A stretch of DNA of 20,281 nucleotides. It comes from Cellvibrionales bacterium UBA7375. GTDB lineage: Bacteria; Pseudomonadota; Gammaproteobacteria; Pseudomonadales; Porticoccaceae. The stretch lies in assembly GCA_002469845.1 (NCBI GenBank), contig DKNZ01000023.1, positions 1-20,281 on the forward strand, in the 5' to 3' direction. Position numbers and translations under genes: made by a program. Positions 6,645-14,269 of this stretch are shown here, piece after piece; position 1 is the first letter of the stretch, and every line of letters begins with the position of its first letter. Under the pieces are notes generated by a model. It ran no database searches, was not told the DNA's origin, and saw only the letters and a list, made by a program, of their open reading frames with translations.

Positions 6645-7177
6645 TCTTTACAGCGGTATTCCGCCTTTCCGGATAGCACTCGACGATGTCTAATCAGTGA
6701 TAATTGATGGGTTTTACAGCCACAAACATAGGCAATACGCTGATATTGCTTTACTGGGACGCCAGTTAGGTCAAAATTACCCGTGACCTCTGGAGAAACA
6801 CCAAAATCCAGCATAACCGACTTCCACTCTTTACCATGGGGCTTAACCTTACGAAAAGACCATAAACTATCAGTGATATAATGCGCGACTTCATGGGGAA
6901 TAGTTTGCTCTATACTGTGCTTGTAGTCTTTTGCGAACAACCAAGGATTAAATCGAATGCACTTTTCTTTGCCCTTGCGCCGATACATTCCCGCGCATTT
7001 TCCACGCAAGTCAAAGGTTATTGGTATTAAAGAAAAGGGTTTTTTATAGATTTGACCGGCACTGGCAATGTATTTTAGCGTCAAATCTTGCACCTGGGCT
7101 TTCTGCTGTTCAGAAATAGGCGCAATAAAGTCATTATTTGTCACTCTGGGCTGCATCGTCTGATTATAAAGATTCAT
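6611..7177 (-). CDS. sprT: SprT-like zinc metalloprotein
   Basis: About 188 aa from the ATG at 7177. Features seen are the zinc-metallopeptidase motif HEVAHY (residues 95-99) preceded by SIEQTIP, a following HGKEWKSVM segment carrying the usual third ligand, and a C-terminal zinc-ribbon-like region (YVCGCKTHQLS, YRCKECHQLL). This is the SprT/SprTN-like architecture; bacterial SprT function is poorly defined. The frame is open to a TTG at 7225, but that codon coincides with the -35 of a predicted promoter (TTGTGC, 17 bp, TATAAC), so transcription would begin after it. I therefore start at 7177, although no clear ribosome-binding site precedes it. It heads the minus-strand run that continues into the GIY-YIG gene. 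Confidence 0.85.
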   Translation of the reverse strand: MNLYNQTMQPRVTNNDFIAPISEQQKAQVQDLTLKYIASAGQIYKKPFSLIPITFDLRGKCAGMYRRKGKEKCIRFNPWLFAKDYKHSIEQTIPHEVAHYITDSLWSFRKVKPHGKEWKSVMLDFGVSPEVTGNFDLTGVPVKQYQRIAYVCGCKTHQLSLIRHRRVLSGKAEYRCKECHQLLKAVPD

Positions 7178-7196
7178 AGCATCGGCACAAGAGAAG

Positions 7197-7225
7197 GTTA
7201 TAATGATGTTAATTACTAGGCACAA
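7197..7225. promoter_or_regulatory. Overlapping divergent promoters for sprT-like gene and rnm
   Basis: GTTATAATG carries a -10 on each strand. On the minus strand, TATAAC (7202 to 7197) is 17 bp from TTGTGC (7225 to 7220), a 3-of-6 -35. On the plus strand TATAAT (7199-7204) is a perfect -10, but its -35 is poor. The plus transcript would start about 20 bases before the rnm ATG at 7232. Confidence 0.5.
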
Positions 7226-7231
7226 ATACCT

Positions 7232-8053
7232 ATGAACGTTGATTTACACTGCCATACCAACCTATCAGACGGCTCTTTGCCGCCAGAGGAGCTTTTGAAA
7301 CTGGCTATTGAGCGAAAAATAGATATTTTGGCCATTACTGATCATGATAATATCGACTGTTATTCTAGGATTTCCGCCCCTGAAGGCCCTTTAACCCTGA
7401 TAAGTGGTATTGAGTTTTCCACCACTTGGAAAAATATCGGAATCCATATTGTTGGGCTCAATATGGATCTTAGCAATCCCGAACTACTTAAAGGTATTGA
7501 GTTTCAATCAATCGCTAGAGAAAAACGCGCTATATTAATAGATGAAAAATTACATAGCCTTGGGTTTAAGGACTGCCTTGAAGGCGCCAAACCCTATAGC
7601 AGCGGCCAGCAGGTGGGGCGGCCGCATTTTGCCCAATACCTCGTCGAAATAGGGGCTGTAACTAATATTCAACAAGCATTTAAACGCTATCTAGGGGCTG
7701 GTAAGGCCGGTGATATCAAGCAGCAGTGGGCCAGCCTTAACGATGTTATATCTTGGATACGGGGTGCCGGCGGTGTGGCTGTTTTAGCTCATCCAACCAA
7801 GTATAAAATGACTCGAACCAAATTATGCCTGCTTTTGGAGGATTTTATCGACCTAGGCGGGGAGGCTATGGAGGTTATCTCTGGAACACAAACTGTCTCT
7901 GAAACTCAGTCTATGGCTAGACTTTGCAAGCAATATAACTTACTCGCCTCGCGCGGCTCTGACTTTCATAGTCCTGGGCAACCCTGGGCAGCCTTAGGCA
8001 TGACCAATGATCTACCGGATTATTGTGAGCCTGTATGGAGTCAATGGACTTAA
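7232..8053 (+). CDS. rnm: PHP-domain phosphoesterase, RNase AM / YciV (TrpH) family
   Basis: A 273-aa metal-dependent phosphoesterase. PHP metal-binding motifs occur in order: DLHCHTNLSDGS (residues 4-15), AITDHDN (near 35), SGIEFSTTW (near 60), GRPHFAQYL, VAVLAHPTKYK (near 185) and SRGSDFHSPGQP near the C-terminus. E. coli YciV/RNase AM is a 5'-3' exoribonuclease acting on short RNA and matures 5' ends of rRNA; related enzymes hydrolyse 3',5'-bisphosphonucleotides. Length and motif order match that family. It stands alone on the plus strand, divergent from the sprT-like gene with a shared promoter region. No hairpin terminator is evident after it. Confidence 0.9.
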   Translation: MNVDLHCHTNLSDGSLPPEELLKLAIERKIDILAITDHDNIDCYSRISAPEGPLTLISGIEFSTTWKNIGIHIVGLNMDLSNPELLKGIEFQSIAREKRAILIDEKLHSLGFKDCLEGAKPYSSGQQVGRPHFAQYLVEIGAVTNIQQAFKRYLGAGKAGDIKQQWASLNDVISWIRGAGGVAVLAHPTKYKMTRTKLCLLLEDFIDLGGEAMEVISGTQTVSETQSMARLCKQYNLLASRGSDFHSPGQPWAALGMTNDLPDYCEPVWSQWT

Positions 8054-8077
8054 TTTATTAATGAAATTGGTGCTCAA

Positions 8078-8125
8078 TATAATATTCTGTGGCCAATTCC
8101 ACCTCAGACAAATACTGTGTATACT
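8078..8125 (+). promoter_or_regulatory. Candidate promoter region of rhodanese-grxC-secB
   Basis: Two -10-like hexamers, TATAAT (8078-8083) and TATACT (8120-8125), precede the GTG start at 8169. Both have poor -35 matches (TTATTA and TTCCAC, each 17 bp upstream). I cannot decide between them. Confidence 0.35.
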
Positions 8126-8168
8126 TGCCCCCGCTTAAAACTATCTATTTTTCTATGAGATTCTAAAC

Positions 8169-8585
8169 GTGAATATCTTTATTTTTGTCAGTCAGGAATG
8201 GCTTCTAATTACTTTTCTTTTTGCCCTTATTGCTGCGTTAGTTGCTGTCACGCGAAAAAACAATGGTTTGCCAATTGTTGCTGGCGAATTGGTGACCTTA
8301 ATGAACCAGGATAAAGCGGTATTAGTCGATGTTCGCAGTGCCAACGACTTTAAACAGGGTCATATTCATGGATCAATTAATATCCCACACAATGCACTGG
8401 CCAGCAGAACTAGCGAGCTTGAAAAACATAAGTCTTCACTGATTGTTCTAGCGGACCAAATGGGTCAACACGCGGGTACTGCGGGAGGATTACTGACCAA
8501 GCAAGGCTACGATATTCGTCGCCTAAGCGGCGGTATTTCTCAATGGAAACACAGTAATCTACCCCTAGTAAGCGGCAAAAAGTAG
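8169..8585 (+). CDS. Membrane-anchored rhodanese-like protein (YibN type) lacking the catalytic Cys
   Basis: A 138-aa protein with one N-terminal membrane segment (residues 11-28) and a rhodanese-like domain: VLVDVRSANDFKQGHIHGSI (residues 51-70) and GGISQWKHSNLP near the end. In YibN homologues the active loop reads roughly VVCKMGQHAG. Here it is VLADQMGQHAG, so the position of the catalytic Cys is Asp96 and sulfurtransferase chemistry is unlikely. The start is GTG. yibN-grxC-secB is a recurring gammaproteobacterial cluster, which supports identification as the YibN orthologue. The next gene starts about 15 bp downstream. Confidence 0.87.
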   Translation: MNIFIFVSQEWLLITFLFALIAALVAVTRKNNGLPIVAGELVTLMNQDKAVLVDVRSANDFKQGHIHGSINIPHNALASRTSELEKHKSSLIVLADQMGQHAGTAGGLLTKQGYDIRRLSGGISQWKHSNLPLVSGKK

Positions 8586-8600
8586 TCGACATTGGAAAAT

Positions 8601-8855
8601 ATGAACCCGGTAACAGTTTATGGCACTAGATTCTGCCCTTACTGTGTCGCTGCCAAGCAACTACTTGACGCAAAAGGCCTCGTGTATCAGTATATAGCGG
8701 TTGATAACGATCACGACCTTCGTGAGAATATATCTAGGCGAAGCGGCCAGAGGACAGTTCCACAAATTTGGATTGGCGAGCAACATATAGGCGGCTTTAC
8801 CGATCTACGAAAACTGGCATTAAATGGCGATTTAGATCGCTTAATCAATGCTTAA
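8601..8855 (+). CDS. grxC: Glutaredoxin 3 (GrxC)
   Basis: An 84-aa dithiol glutaredoxin. The active site CPYC is at residues 12-15, the cis-Pro segment is TVPQIWIG, and the glutathione-binding GGFTDL follows. It reduces disulfides and mixed glutathione disulfides in the cytoplasm. An in-frame TTG at 8592 would add three residues, but the ATG at 8601 is preceded by GGA at proper distance and gives the typical MNPVTVYG start. It lies between the rhodanese gene and secB, the usual order. Confidence 0.94.
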   Translation: MNPVTVYGTRFCPYCVAAKQLLDAKGLVYQYIAVDNDHDLRENISRRSGQRTVPQIWIGEQHIGGFTDLRKLALNGDLDRLINA

Positions 8856-8899
8856 TCAAACTTAATAATAATCAAAAGCTAAATTTTAAGGGTTTTACC

Positions 8900-9391
8900 A
8901 TGGCTAAAAAAGAGACAGAAAAAAAACAAGATGCTGGACAACCACAATTTTCAATTCAGCGTGTTTATCTAAAAGATCTTTCTTTTGAAACACCTCAAGG
9001 CCCGGCTGTCTTCAATAAAAAGTGGCAGCCAAAAGTAAACCAGGATTTGAACACTAAAACTAGACAAGTAGAAGATGGTATCTACGAAGTTGCTCTTAGA
9101 GTAACCATTACCATGGCAGATGGCGAAGATACTATCTATGTTGTAGAAGCCGAACAGGCTGGATTATTTAATATTAAGGGCTTTTCTGAAGAGCAACTAC
9201 CTCAGATTTTAAATACAACTTGCCCTGGTATATTGTTTCCATACCTTCGCGAGACACTAGATAACGTAGTTACTAAAGGCTCATTTCCAGCCCTATTACT
9301 ACCTCCTATTAATTTTGATGCACTTTTTGCCAATGCAATGCAACAGGCAGCTGAGGAAAAAAAGGGTGAAGGCAAGGGAACTAAACATTAA
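8900..9391 (+). CDS. secB: Protein-export chaperone SecB
   Basis: A 163-aa cytosolic chaperone that delivers unfolded precursors to SecA. SecB signatures are seen: FSIQRVYLKDLSFETPQGP near the N-terminus, a central YVVEAEQAGLF, and the C-terminal core ILFPYLRETLDNVVTKGSFPALLLPPINFDALF. The frame is open further upstream through grxC, but the ATG at 8900 gives the family-typical start MAKKETEKKQ, with AAGGG upstream. It is the last gene of the rhodanese-grxC-secB cluster; gpsA, which often follows secB, is absent. Transcription ends at the hairpin at 9413-9442. Confidence 0.96.
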   Translation: MAKKETEKKQDAGQPQFSIQRVYLKDLSFETPQGPAVFNKKWQPKVNQDLNTKTRQVEDGIYEVALRVTITMADGEDTIYVVEAEQAGLFNIKGFSEEQLPQILNTTCPGILFPYLRETLDNVVTKGSFPALLLPPINFDALFANAMQQAAEEKKGEGKGTKH

Positions 9392-9412
9392 TTAGTGGTT
9401 TGAGACTAATTT

Positions 9413-9442
9413 AAAAAAACCCGCCAAAAAGGCGGGTTTTTT
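9413..9442. terminator. Bidirectional rho-independent terminator between secB and ntrC
   Basis: A7, then stem CCCGCC / GGCGGG with an AAAAA loop, then T6. The symmetric A- and T-tracts mean it works in both directions and closes the convergent secB and ntrC transcripts. Confidence 0.92.
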
Positions 9443-9478
9443 ATACAATTGATTAAATCTTTTGAAAAAGCATACAAG

Positions 9479-10879
9479 TTATTTATCTAAACTGTATTCC
9501 TGTAACTTGCGAGTTAATGTATTTCGCCCCCAACCTAATAATTTAGCAGCATCTTTTTTCCTACCCGCGGTATGGGCCAATGCCGCCTCAATCATAGTCT
9601 GCTCAAAATCAGGAATGGCAGAGGAAAGTATATCTTTACTCCCTGAGTTAAGCTCTTTATCAGCCCAGTTTCGAAGTATTGTTTGCCAACTTCCAGAAAT
9701 TCGCTGATCTTTATCCGATTGGTCTTTCCGCAGCTCTGGAGGCAAATCAGATAATAGAACCTCTCTACCAGCCGCCATAACTGTCAACCAACGACAAATA
9801 TTTTCCAACTGTCGAACATTTCCTGGCCACGGCAAACCATATAAAAACTCTTCTGCTTCGGGAGTAAGAGTCTTTGGCTCCATCTCTAGCTCTTTGGCAG
9901 CACTATGAAAGAAATGTTGCATTAATTCAGGTATATCTTCCCGCCGATCCGCTAACCGAGGAAGATGCACTCTAATCACATTCAAACGATGATAAAGATC
10001 CTCACGAAAACGATTCTCTGAAACAAGCGTTTCAAGGTTTTGGTGAGTAGCTGCAATGATTCTAACATCTACCTTGACGGCAATATGCCCGCCCACTCGA
10101 TAGAACTCACCATCAGCAAGTACTCTCAATAATCTTGTTTGTGCTTCAGGAGGCATATCGCCAATTTCATCAAGAAATAAGGTGCCGCCATTAGCTTGTT
10201 CGAATCTACCCTCACGTCTCTGCGCTGCGCCAGTAAAAGCGCCTTTCTCATGGCCAAAAAGCTCGGATTCAATTAAATCATGGGGTATAGCGGCCATATT
10301 TAAGGCAATAAACTTGTTGTTTCGTCGCGGGCTATGCTTGTGTAAAGCCTGAGCAACCAATTCTTTACCCGTTCCAGATTCCCCATTGATTAATACCGTA
10401 ATATTAGAATTAGAGAGCCGGCCGATTGCTCGAAAAACCTCCTGCATTGCCGGGGCTTCGCCAATTATTTCACTCTGTGGCAACTGAGTGACTTGTTTCG
10501 ATGTTTTTTGCTCATTGGCAAAGCTTATTCCGCGCCGCGCTACATCCACCAGCTCTTCTAAATCAAACGGCTTTGGCAGATACTCAAAGGCTCCACTCTG
10601 ATAGGCCGAAACTGCACTATCCAGATCTGAATGAGCTGTAGTAATAATAATTGGCATATCGGCATAATCGGCATGTATGCGCTGTAACAATTCCAAACCA
10701 TCCATACCGGGCATTCTAATATCTGAAATAATGATCTCGGGACGATCTTGTTCGAGCGCCTCAAGCAAGTCTTCACCATTTTCAAAGCTTCGTACCTGCA
10801 TATCTTCTCGACGAATAGCTTTTTCCATCACCCATCGCAATGAGCGATCATCTTCTGCAATCCAAATTTCTGAAGTCAT
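9479..10879 (-). CDS. glnG: Nitrogen regulator NtrC (NR(I)), sigma-54 activator
   Basis: A 466-aa enhancer-binding protein. The receiver domain has WIAEDDRS at the N-terminus and phosphoacceptor Asp53 (IISDIRMPG). The AAA+ domain has Walker A GESGTGKE (near 165), the sigma-54 contact loop GAFTGA (near 212) and Walker B GTLFLDEIGD (near 232). The C-terminal Fis-type helix-turn-helix is AGRKKDAAKLLGWGRNTLTR. It activates sigma-54 promoters under nitrogen limitation once phosphorylated by NtrB. It starts 7 bp after the ntrB stop, so the two are one operon. Sites resembling its recognition sequence occur upstream of both ntrB and glnA in this window. Confidence 0.97.
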   Translation of the reverse strand: MTSEIWIAEDDRSLRWVMEKAIRREDMQVRSFENGEDLLEALEQDRPEIIISDIRMPGMDGLELLQRIHADYADMPIIITTAHSDLDSAVSAYQSGAFEYLPKPFDLEELVDVARRGISFANEQKTSKQVTQLPQSEIIGEAPAMQEVFRAIGRLSNSNITVLINGESGTGKELVAQALHKHSPRRNNKFIALNMAAIPHDLIESELFGHEKGAFTGAAQRREGRFEQANGGTLFLDEIGDMPPEAQTRLLRVLADGEFYRVGGHIAVKVDVRIIAATHQNLETLVSENRFREDLYHRLNVIRVHLPRLADRREDIPELMQHFFHSAAKELEMEPKTLTPEAEEFLYGLPWPGNVRQLENICRWLTVMAAGREVLLSDLPPELRKDQSDKDQRISGSWQTILRNWADKELNSGSKDILSSAIPDFEQTMIEAALAHTAGRKKDAAKLLGWGRNTLTRKLQEYSLDK

Positions 10880-10886
10880 TTTGTAA

Positions 10887-11963
10887 CTATACCTTTATTG
10901 GTAAATAAATAGAGAAGCAGGTATGCCCTGGTCTCGAATCACATTCTATTGTGCCTTGGTGGCCGTTTACTGCATTTTGTGCAATGGTAAGACCAAGCCC
11001 AGAACCCTGTTTTCGGCCGCTAATCATTGGAAAGAAAATCTGTTCTTTAATCTCCTCCGATACACCAGGGCCATTATCGATAATTTCAATCTTACAAATC
11101 ATTTTGTGGCGCTCTCCGGCAATGGTAAAGCTCCTATTAACTCTGGTTCTAAAGGTAATTTTAGGTTGCTTTTGATCAGAATCTATCAATGCCTGCATCG
11201 CATTTCGAGCCACATTAAGAACCGCCTGTATAAGCTGCTCAGCATCGCCCTCAAGAGACGGAATGCTAGGATCATAATCACGGATAATTTCAATTTGTCC
11301 TTGAAGCTCAGCCTGCATCAAAACCACCACTCGCTCAGTTACTTCATGAATACTAATTTGAGTGTATGTTGGCACCTGATTAGGGCCTAATAAGCGATCA
11401 ACCAGATTTCTTAAGCGGTCTGTTTCCGTCATAATGATTTGGCAAAGCTCTCTGGTTTCACCATCTAAACTCTGTTCAGCAATCTCATCATCTAATAGTT
11501 GTGCCGCGCCACGAATACCGCCCAGAGGATTCTTGATCTCATGGGCCAGCCCGCGAATTAAAGTCCTAGAGGTATCCTGAACAGACAGCATTGCCTCTTC
11601 GCGGTTTATCTTGAGAAAACGATCAATAGGCTGCAACTCCATCAGAAATTTCTTTTGACCTTCAATTTCAATGGGTATTCCTGAGTAATCAACCTTAATT
11701 GGACCGGTTGAATAGGTATCCAAAAATTCATGGCGTCTCGTGTAAGGTCGTCCAGTAGTCAATGCAGTTTCAATACTTTTAAAAACACTGCCTGCATCTC
11801 GAAATATAGCGCTTGCCGGAAGACCTTTTAATCGGGTGCTACTCACTTGAAGCAAAGCTTCAAATGCAGCATTTATGTATTCGACAGTTAAATCCTCATC
11901 TAGCAACAGAACTGCTGTATTGAGGTTATCGATTAAAAAATGATGTATCTTATCTGAAACCAC
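10887..11963 (-). CDS. glnL: Nitrogen sensor histidine kinase NtrB (NR(II))
   Basis: A 358-aa soluble kinase/phosphatase that phosphorylates NtrC and is controlled by PII. It has an N-terminal PAS domain (roughly 8-110: AVLLLDEDLTVEYINAAFEA), the phosphoacceptor His141 in GLAHEIKNPLGGIRGAAQLL, and ATPase motifs: N box NVARNAMQAL, DNGPGV, and the G box SGRKQGSGLGLTIAQ. There are no membrane segments, as expected for NtrB. It lies directly upstream of ntrC. A -24/-12 promoter and an NtrC site lie in front of it, and glnA with its terminator lies further upstream on the same strand. Confidence 0.96.
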   Translation of the reverse strand: MVSDKIHHFLIDNLNTAVLLLDEDLTVEYINAAFEALLQVSSTRLKGLPASAIFRDAGSVFKSIETALTTGRPYTRRHEFLDTYSTGPIKVDYSGIPIEIEGQKKFLMELQPIDRFLKINREEAMLSVQDTSRTLIRGLAHEIKNPLGGIRGAAQLLDDEIAEQSLDGETRELCQIIMTETDRLRNLVDRLLGPNQVPTYTQISIHEVTERVVVLMQAELQGQIEIIRDYDPSIPSLEGDAEQLIQAVLNVARNAMQALIDSDQKQPKITFRTRVNRSFTIAGERHKMICKIEIIDNGPGVSEEIKEQIFFPMISGRKQGSGLGLTIAQNAVNGHQGTIECDSRPGHTCFSIYLPIKV

Positions 11964-12007
11964 TTAAAGGTATCTCCCAACTGAATTACCAGCTCATCTC
12001 GTTTTCT

Positions 12008-12024
12008 TGCAATTTGCGAGCCAA
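12008..12024 (-). promoter_or_regulatory. Sigma-54 promoter of ntrBC
   Basis: Minus strand TTGGCTCGCAAATTGCA. The -24 GG and -12 GC are separated by exactly 10 bases, and all but one specified base of TTGGCAC-N5-TTGCA agree. Transcription would start near 11997, about 34 bp before the ntrB ATG. Confidence 0.75.
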
Positions 12025-12121
12025 TTATGTGCACTATTTATTTGAAATTAACTTATCTAGCCATTTATTAACCTAAAATCTAAAAAGCACAGGCTTATAA
12101 AAGGATAATGTAACTGCAGTA

Positions 12122-12138
12122 TGCACTATTATGGTGCA
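12122..12138. promoter_or_regulatory. NtrC binding site upstream of ntrBC
   Basis: TGCACTATTATGGTGCA, a 17-bp imperfect palindrome close to the NtrC consensus TGCACCAwwwTGGTGCA. It is centred about 133 bp upstream of the predicted sigma-54 start, an enhancer-like distance. The 12025-12121 stretch between holds only a half-site (TGCAC at 12030) and no gene. Confidence 0.75.
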
Positions 12139-12172
12139 AATTTATAATCCTTATTAAGTGGATCTAGCGAAC

Positions 12173-12208
12173 AAAAAAAACCCGCCGCCATAAGACGCCG
12201 GGTTTTTT
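12173..12208 (-). terminator. Rho-independent terminator of glnA
   Basis: On the minus strand: A6, CCCGGCGTC, loop TTAT, GGCGGCGGG, T8. The stem is G+C-rich with two mismatches. It sits 35 bp after the glnA stop and separates glnA from ntrBC. The flanking A/T runs would allow function in both directions. Confidence 0.85.
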
Positions 12209-12242
12209 GTTTGCCGCGCTTTTTCACGCGGTAATTTTGTAC

Positions 12243-13649
12243 TTAGCAGCTGTAGTACATCTCAAACTCAACAGGATGAGTTGTATGCTCAACGTTGTAC
12301 ACTTCTTCCATCTTCAACTCAATGTAGGCATCAATCATATCATCCGTGAATACACCACCAGCGGTTAAGAATTCACGATCGCCATCCAATTCGTCAAGTG
12401 CTTCTCTTAAGCTACCAGCAACCTGAGGAATAGCCGCAGCTTCTTCAGCTGGAAGATCATATAGATCTTTATCTGCCGCATCACCCGGGTGAAGTTTGTT
12501 TTTAACGCCATCAATACCCGCCATAAGCATAGCGGCAAACATTAGGTATGGATTAGCTGTCGGATCACCAAATCGTGCTTCAATACGCTTACCTTTAGGG
12601 CTTGGTACGTATGGAATACGAATTGATGCAGAGCGGTTACGAGCAGAATAAGCTAGCATAACTGGTGCTTCAAAACCTGGGATCAAACGCTTGTATGAGT
12701 TAGTTGACGCATTAGCAAAGGCATTGATTGCTTTAGCGTGCTTAATAATACCACCGATATAGTAAAGGGCAGTTTCACTTAAGCCTGCATAGCCATCCCC
12801 AGCAAATTGATTCTCACCATCTTTCCAGAAGGACTGGTGGCAGTGCATACCAGAACCATTATCACCAACCAATGGCTTGGGCATAAAGGTTGCAGTTTTA
12901 CCATAGGCATGGGCTACATTGTGAACGCAATACTTAAGAATTTGCACTTCATCAGCTTTTTTAACTAACGTATTGAAACGGATACCGATTTCACACTGAC
13001 CAGCAGTACCTACTTCATGGTGATGCACTTCAACGTCTAAACCCATTTGCTCCATAGCACCACACATCGCGGCACGCATATCATGAAGGCTGTCTACTGG
13101 AGGAACAGGGAAATAACCGCCTTTGATACCAGGACGGTGGCCCATATTGCCATCAGGAAGATCTGCAGATGAAGACCAAGCCGCTTCTTCAGAAGAGATC
13201 TTGTAGAAAGCACCGCTCATGTCAGCGCCCCATTTAACATCATCAAATACAAAGAACTCAGGCTCTGGACCAAAGTATGCTGTATCACCTAAGCCCGTAG
13301 ACTGGAGATATTGCTCAGCACGCTCTGCGATAGAACGTGGGTCACGCTCATAACCTTGCATAGTAGAAGGCTCAACGATGCCACAACGAACGATAACAGT
13401 TGTTTCATCTGTGAAAGGATCCAAAACTGCAGTGCTATCATCTGGCATTAGAATCATGTCGGATTCATTAATACCTTTCCAGCCAGCAATTGATGATCCA
13501 TCAAACATTTTTCCTTCGACAAAAAAATCATCGCCTACTTCAGAAATGGGTATAGACACATGCTGCTCTTTACCTTTTGTGTCGGTGAAACGAAGATCAA
13601 CCCAACGGGCTTCACTTTCTTTAATAAGATCTTGGGTCTTGTTAGACAT
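12243..13649 (-). CDS. glnA: Glutamine synthetase type I (GlnA)
   Basis: A 468-aa ATP-dependent glutamate-ammonia ligase, the entry enzyme of nitrogen assimilation, forming dodecamers. Family motifs are seen: FDGSSIAGWKGINESDM, GPEPEFFVFDD, HHEVGTAGQCEI, GSGMHCHQSFW, and the glutamate flap NRSASIRIP. The adenylylation site DLYDLPAEE has Tyr397, the same number as in E. coli, so GlnE-type control is expected. In-frame GTG at 13661 overlaps the ribosome-binding site GGAG of the ATG at 13649, so the ATG is the start. A sigma-54 promoter and paired NtrC sites lie upstream; the 5' leader is about 97 bases. Confidence 0.98.
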   Translation of the reverse strand: MSNKTQDLIKESEARWVDLRFTDTKGKEQHVSIPISEVGDDFFVEGKMFDGSSIAGWKGINESDMILMPDDSTAVLDPFTDETTVIVRCGIVEPSTMQGYERDPRSIAERAEQYLQSTGLGDTAYFGPEPEFFVFDDVKWGADMSGAFYKISSEEAAWSSSADLPDGNMGHRPGIKGGYFPVPPVDSLHDMRAAMCGAMEQMGLDVEVHHHEVGTAGQCEIGIRFNTLVKKADEVQILKYCVHNVAHAYGKTATFMPKPLVGDNGSGMHCHQSFWKDGENQFAGDGYAGLSETALYYIGGIIKHAKAINAFANASTNSYKRLIPGFEAPVMLAYSARNRSASIRIPYVPSPKGKRIEARFGDPTANPYLMFAAMLMAGIDGVKNKLHPGDAADKDLYDLPAEEAAAIPQVAGSLREALDELDGDREFLTAGGVFTDDMIDAYIELKMEEVYNVEHTTHPVEFEMYYSC

Positions 13650-13756
13650 TTTTTTCTCCACTGTACTTTGATTCGTGTAAAACTTTATATTAATAATTCT
13701 TTAGATCTGTGTTTGACCTGCAAACACCAGACACTCATTTATTCCCTGATTTGAAT

Positions 13757-13773
13757 TGCAATTCTTATGCCAA
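13757..13773 (-). promoter_or_regulatory. Sigma-54 promoter of glnA
   Basis: Minus strand TTGGCATAAGAATTGCA: -24 GG and -12 GC are 10 bases apart, matching TTGGCAC-N5-TTGCA except one base. The predicted start is near 13746. Confidence 0.82.
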
Positions 13774-13875
13774 ATTTATTATTTAATATAAAGACGCTAA
13801 AAATTAACTAATTCAGCTAAGATCCTTGTATGAGCCCCGGCTAAACAAGGGACTGATTAAATCTAGCAGCGCTCA

Positions 13876-13892
13876 TGCACAGTTATGGTGCA
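13876..13892. promoter_or_regulatory. NtrC binding site 1 of glnA
   Basis: TGCACAGTTATGGTGCA, a near-consensus NtrC palindrome centred about 138 bp upstream of the predicted glnA start. Confidence 0.82.
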
Positions 13893-13906
13893 AATACTGC
13901 TAAATA

Positions 13907-13923
13907 TGCACTATTTTAGTGCT
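13907..13923. promoter_or_regulatory. NtrC binding site 2 of glnA
   Basis: TGCACTATTTTAGTGCT, centred 31 bp (about three helical turns) from site 1. This matches the same-face paired arrangement of the E. coli glnA enhancer. Confidence 0.78.
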
Positions 13924-14269
13924 TTTTTCCTATTTTTTTGCCTTTCCTATCAGAAGCGCCCCAGTATAAAGCATACTGAAGGTAAATATATCATCTTAAT
14001 TAAAAGATATGGAAAACTGTTGAGATGCTCACTTAAAAACCCTGCTTTAAACAAGGCCAAAGCGGATGCTTGTGGTGATCAACTTTAATCAAAGTAAATT
14101 GTCATTTTCCGCTTGGCAAATATGTGCTTTTTTTTGCTAATTAACATTTAAATCGAACATTGCACCTCAAAATTTAGCCTCCATTGAAAACTTTTATAGC
14201 AGTTCCTTGAAATTCTCGTATAATCGCGATTTTTTCGTGACCAATGAATGGTCAATATCAGGTATCTTC
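13924..14269 (+). promoter_or_regulatory. Non-coding interval with typA promoter (TATAAT at 14219-14224)
   Basis: There is no convincing gene here. A perfect -10 TATAAT lies at 14219-14224, with only a poor -35 (ATAGCA) 17 bp upstream; transcription would begin near 14231. A 6-bp inverted repeat TGACCA/TGGTCA (14238-14254) falls in the resulting 39-base leader. AGG, 7 bases before 14270, serves as the ribosome-binding site. The stretch 13924-14190 is AT-rich and otherwise featureless to me. Confidence 0.5.

Noticed and set aside
7178..7225. TTG-started extension of the SprT-like protein
   Set aside because: It overlaps the predicted promoter, and the added residues (LCLVINIIITFSCAD) are not part of the family.
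12030..12046. TGCACTATTTATTTGAA as a further NtrC site
   Set aside because: Only the left half matches; the right half has no GTGCA.
13885..14088. 67-codon open frame between glnA and typA
   Set aside because: It starts inside an NtrC site and has no ribosome-binding site; the composition is that of AT-rich non-coding DNA.
14113..14127. TTGGCAAATATGTGC as a plus-strand sigma-54 promoter for typA
   Set aside because: The GG-GC spacing is 9 bases rather than 10, and no gene lies at the right distance.
14238..14254. TGACCA-ATGAA-TGGTCA inverted repeat in the typA leader as an operator
   Set aside because: A single 6-bp repeat with no second copy or adjacent regulator; too little to claim a binding site.
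14207..14269. TTG-started extension of TypA
   Set aside because: It covers the TATAAT of the likely typA promoter; the ATG at 14270 has a ribosome-binding site and the conserved N-terminus.
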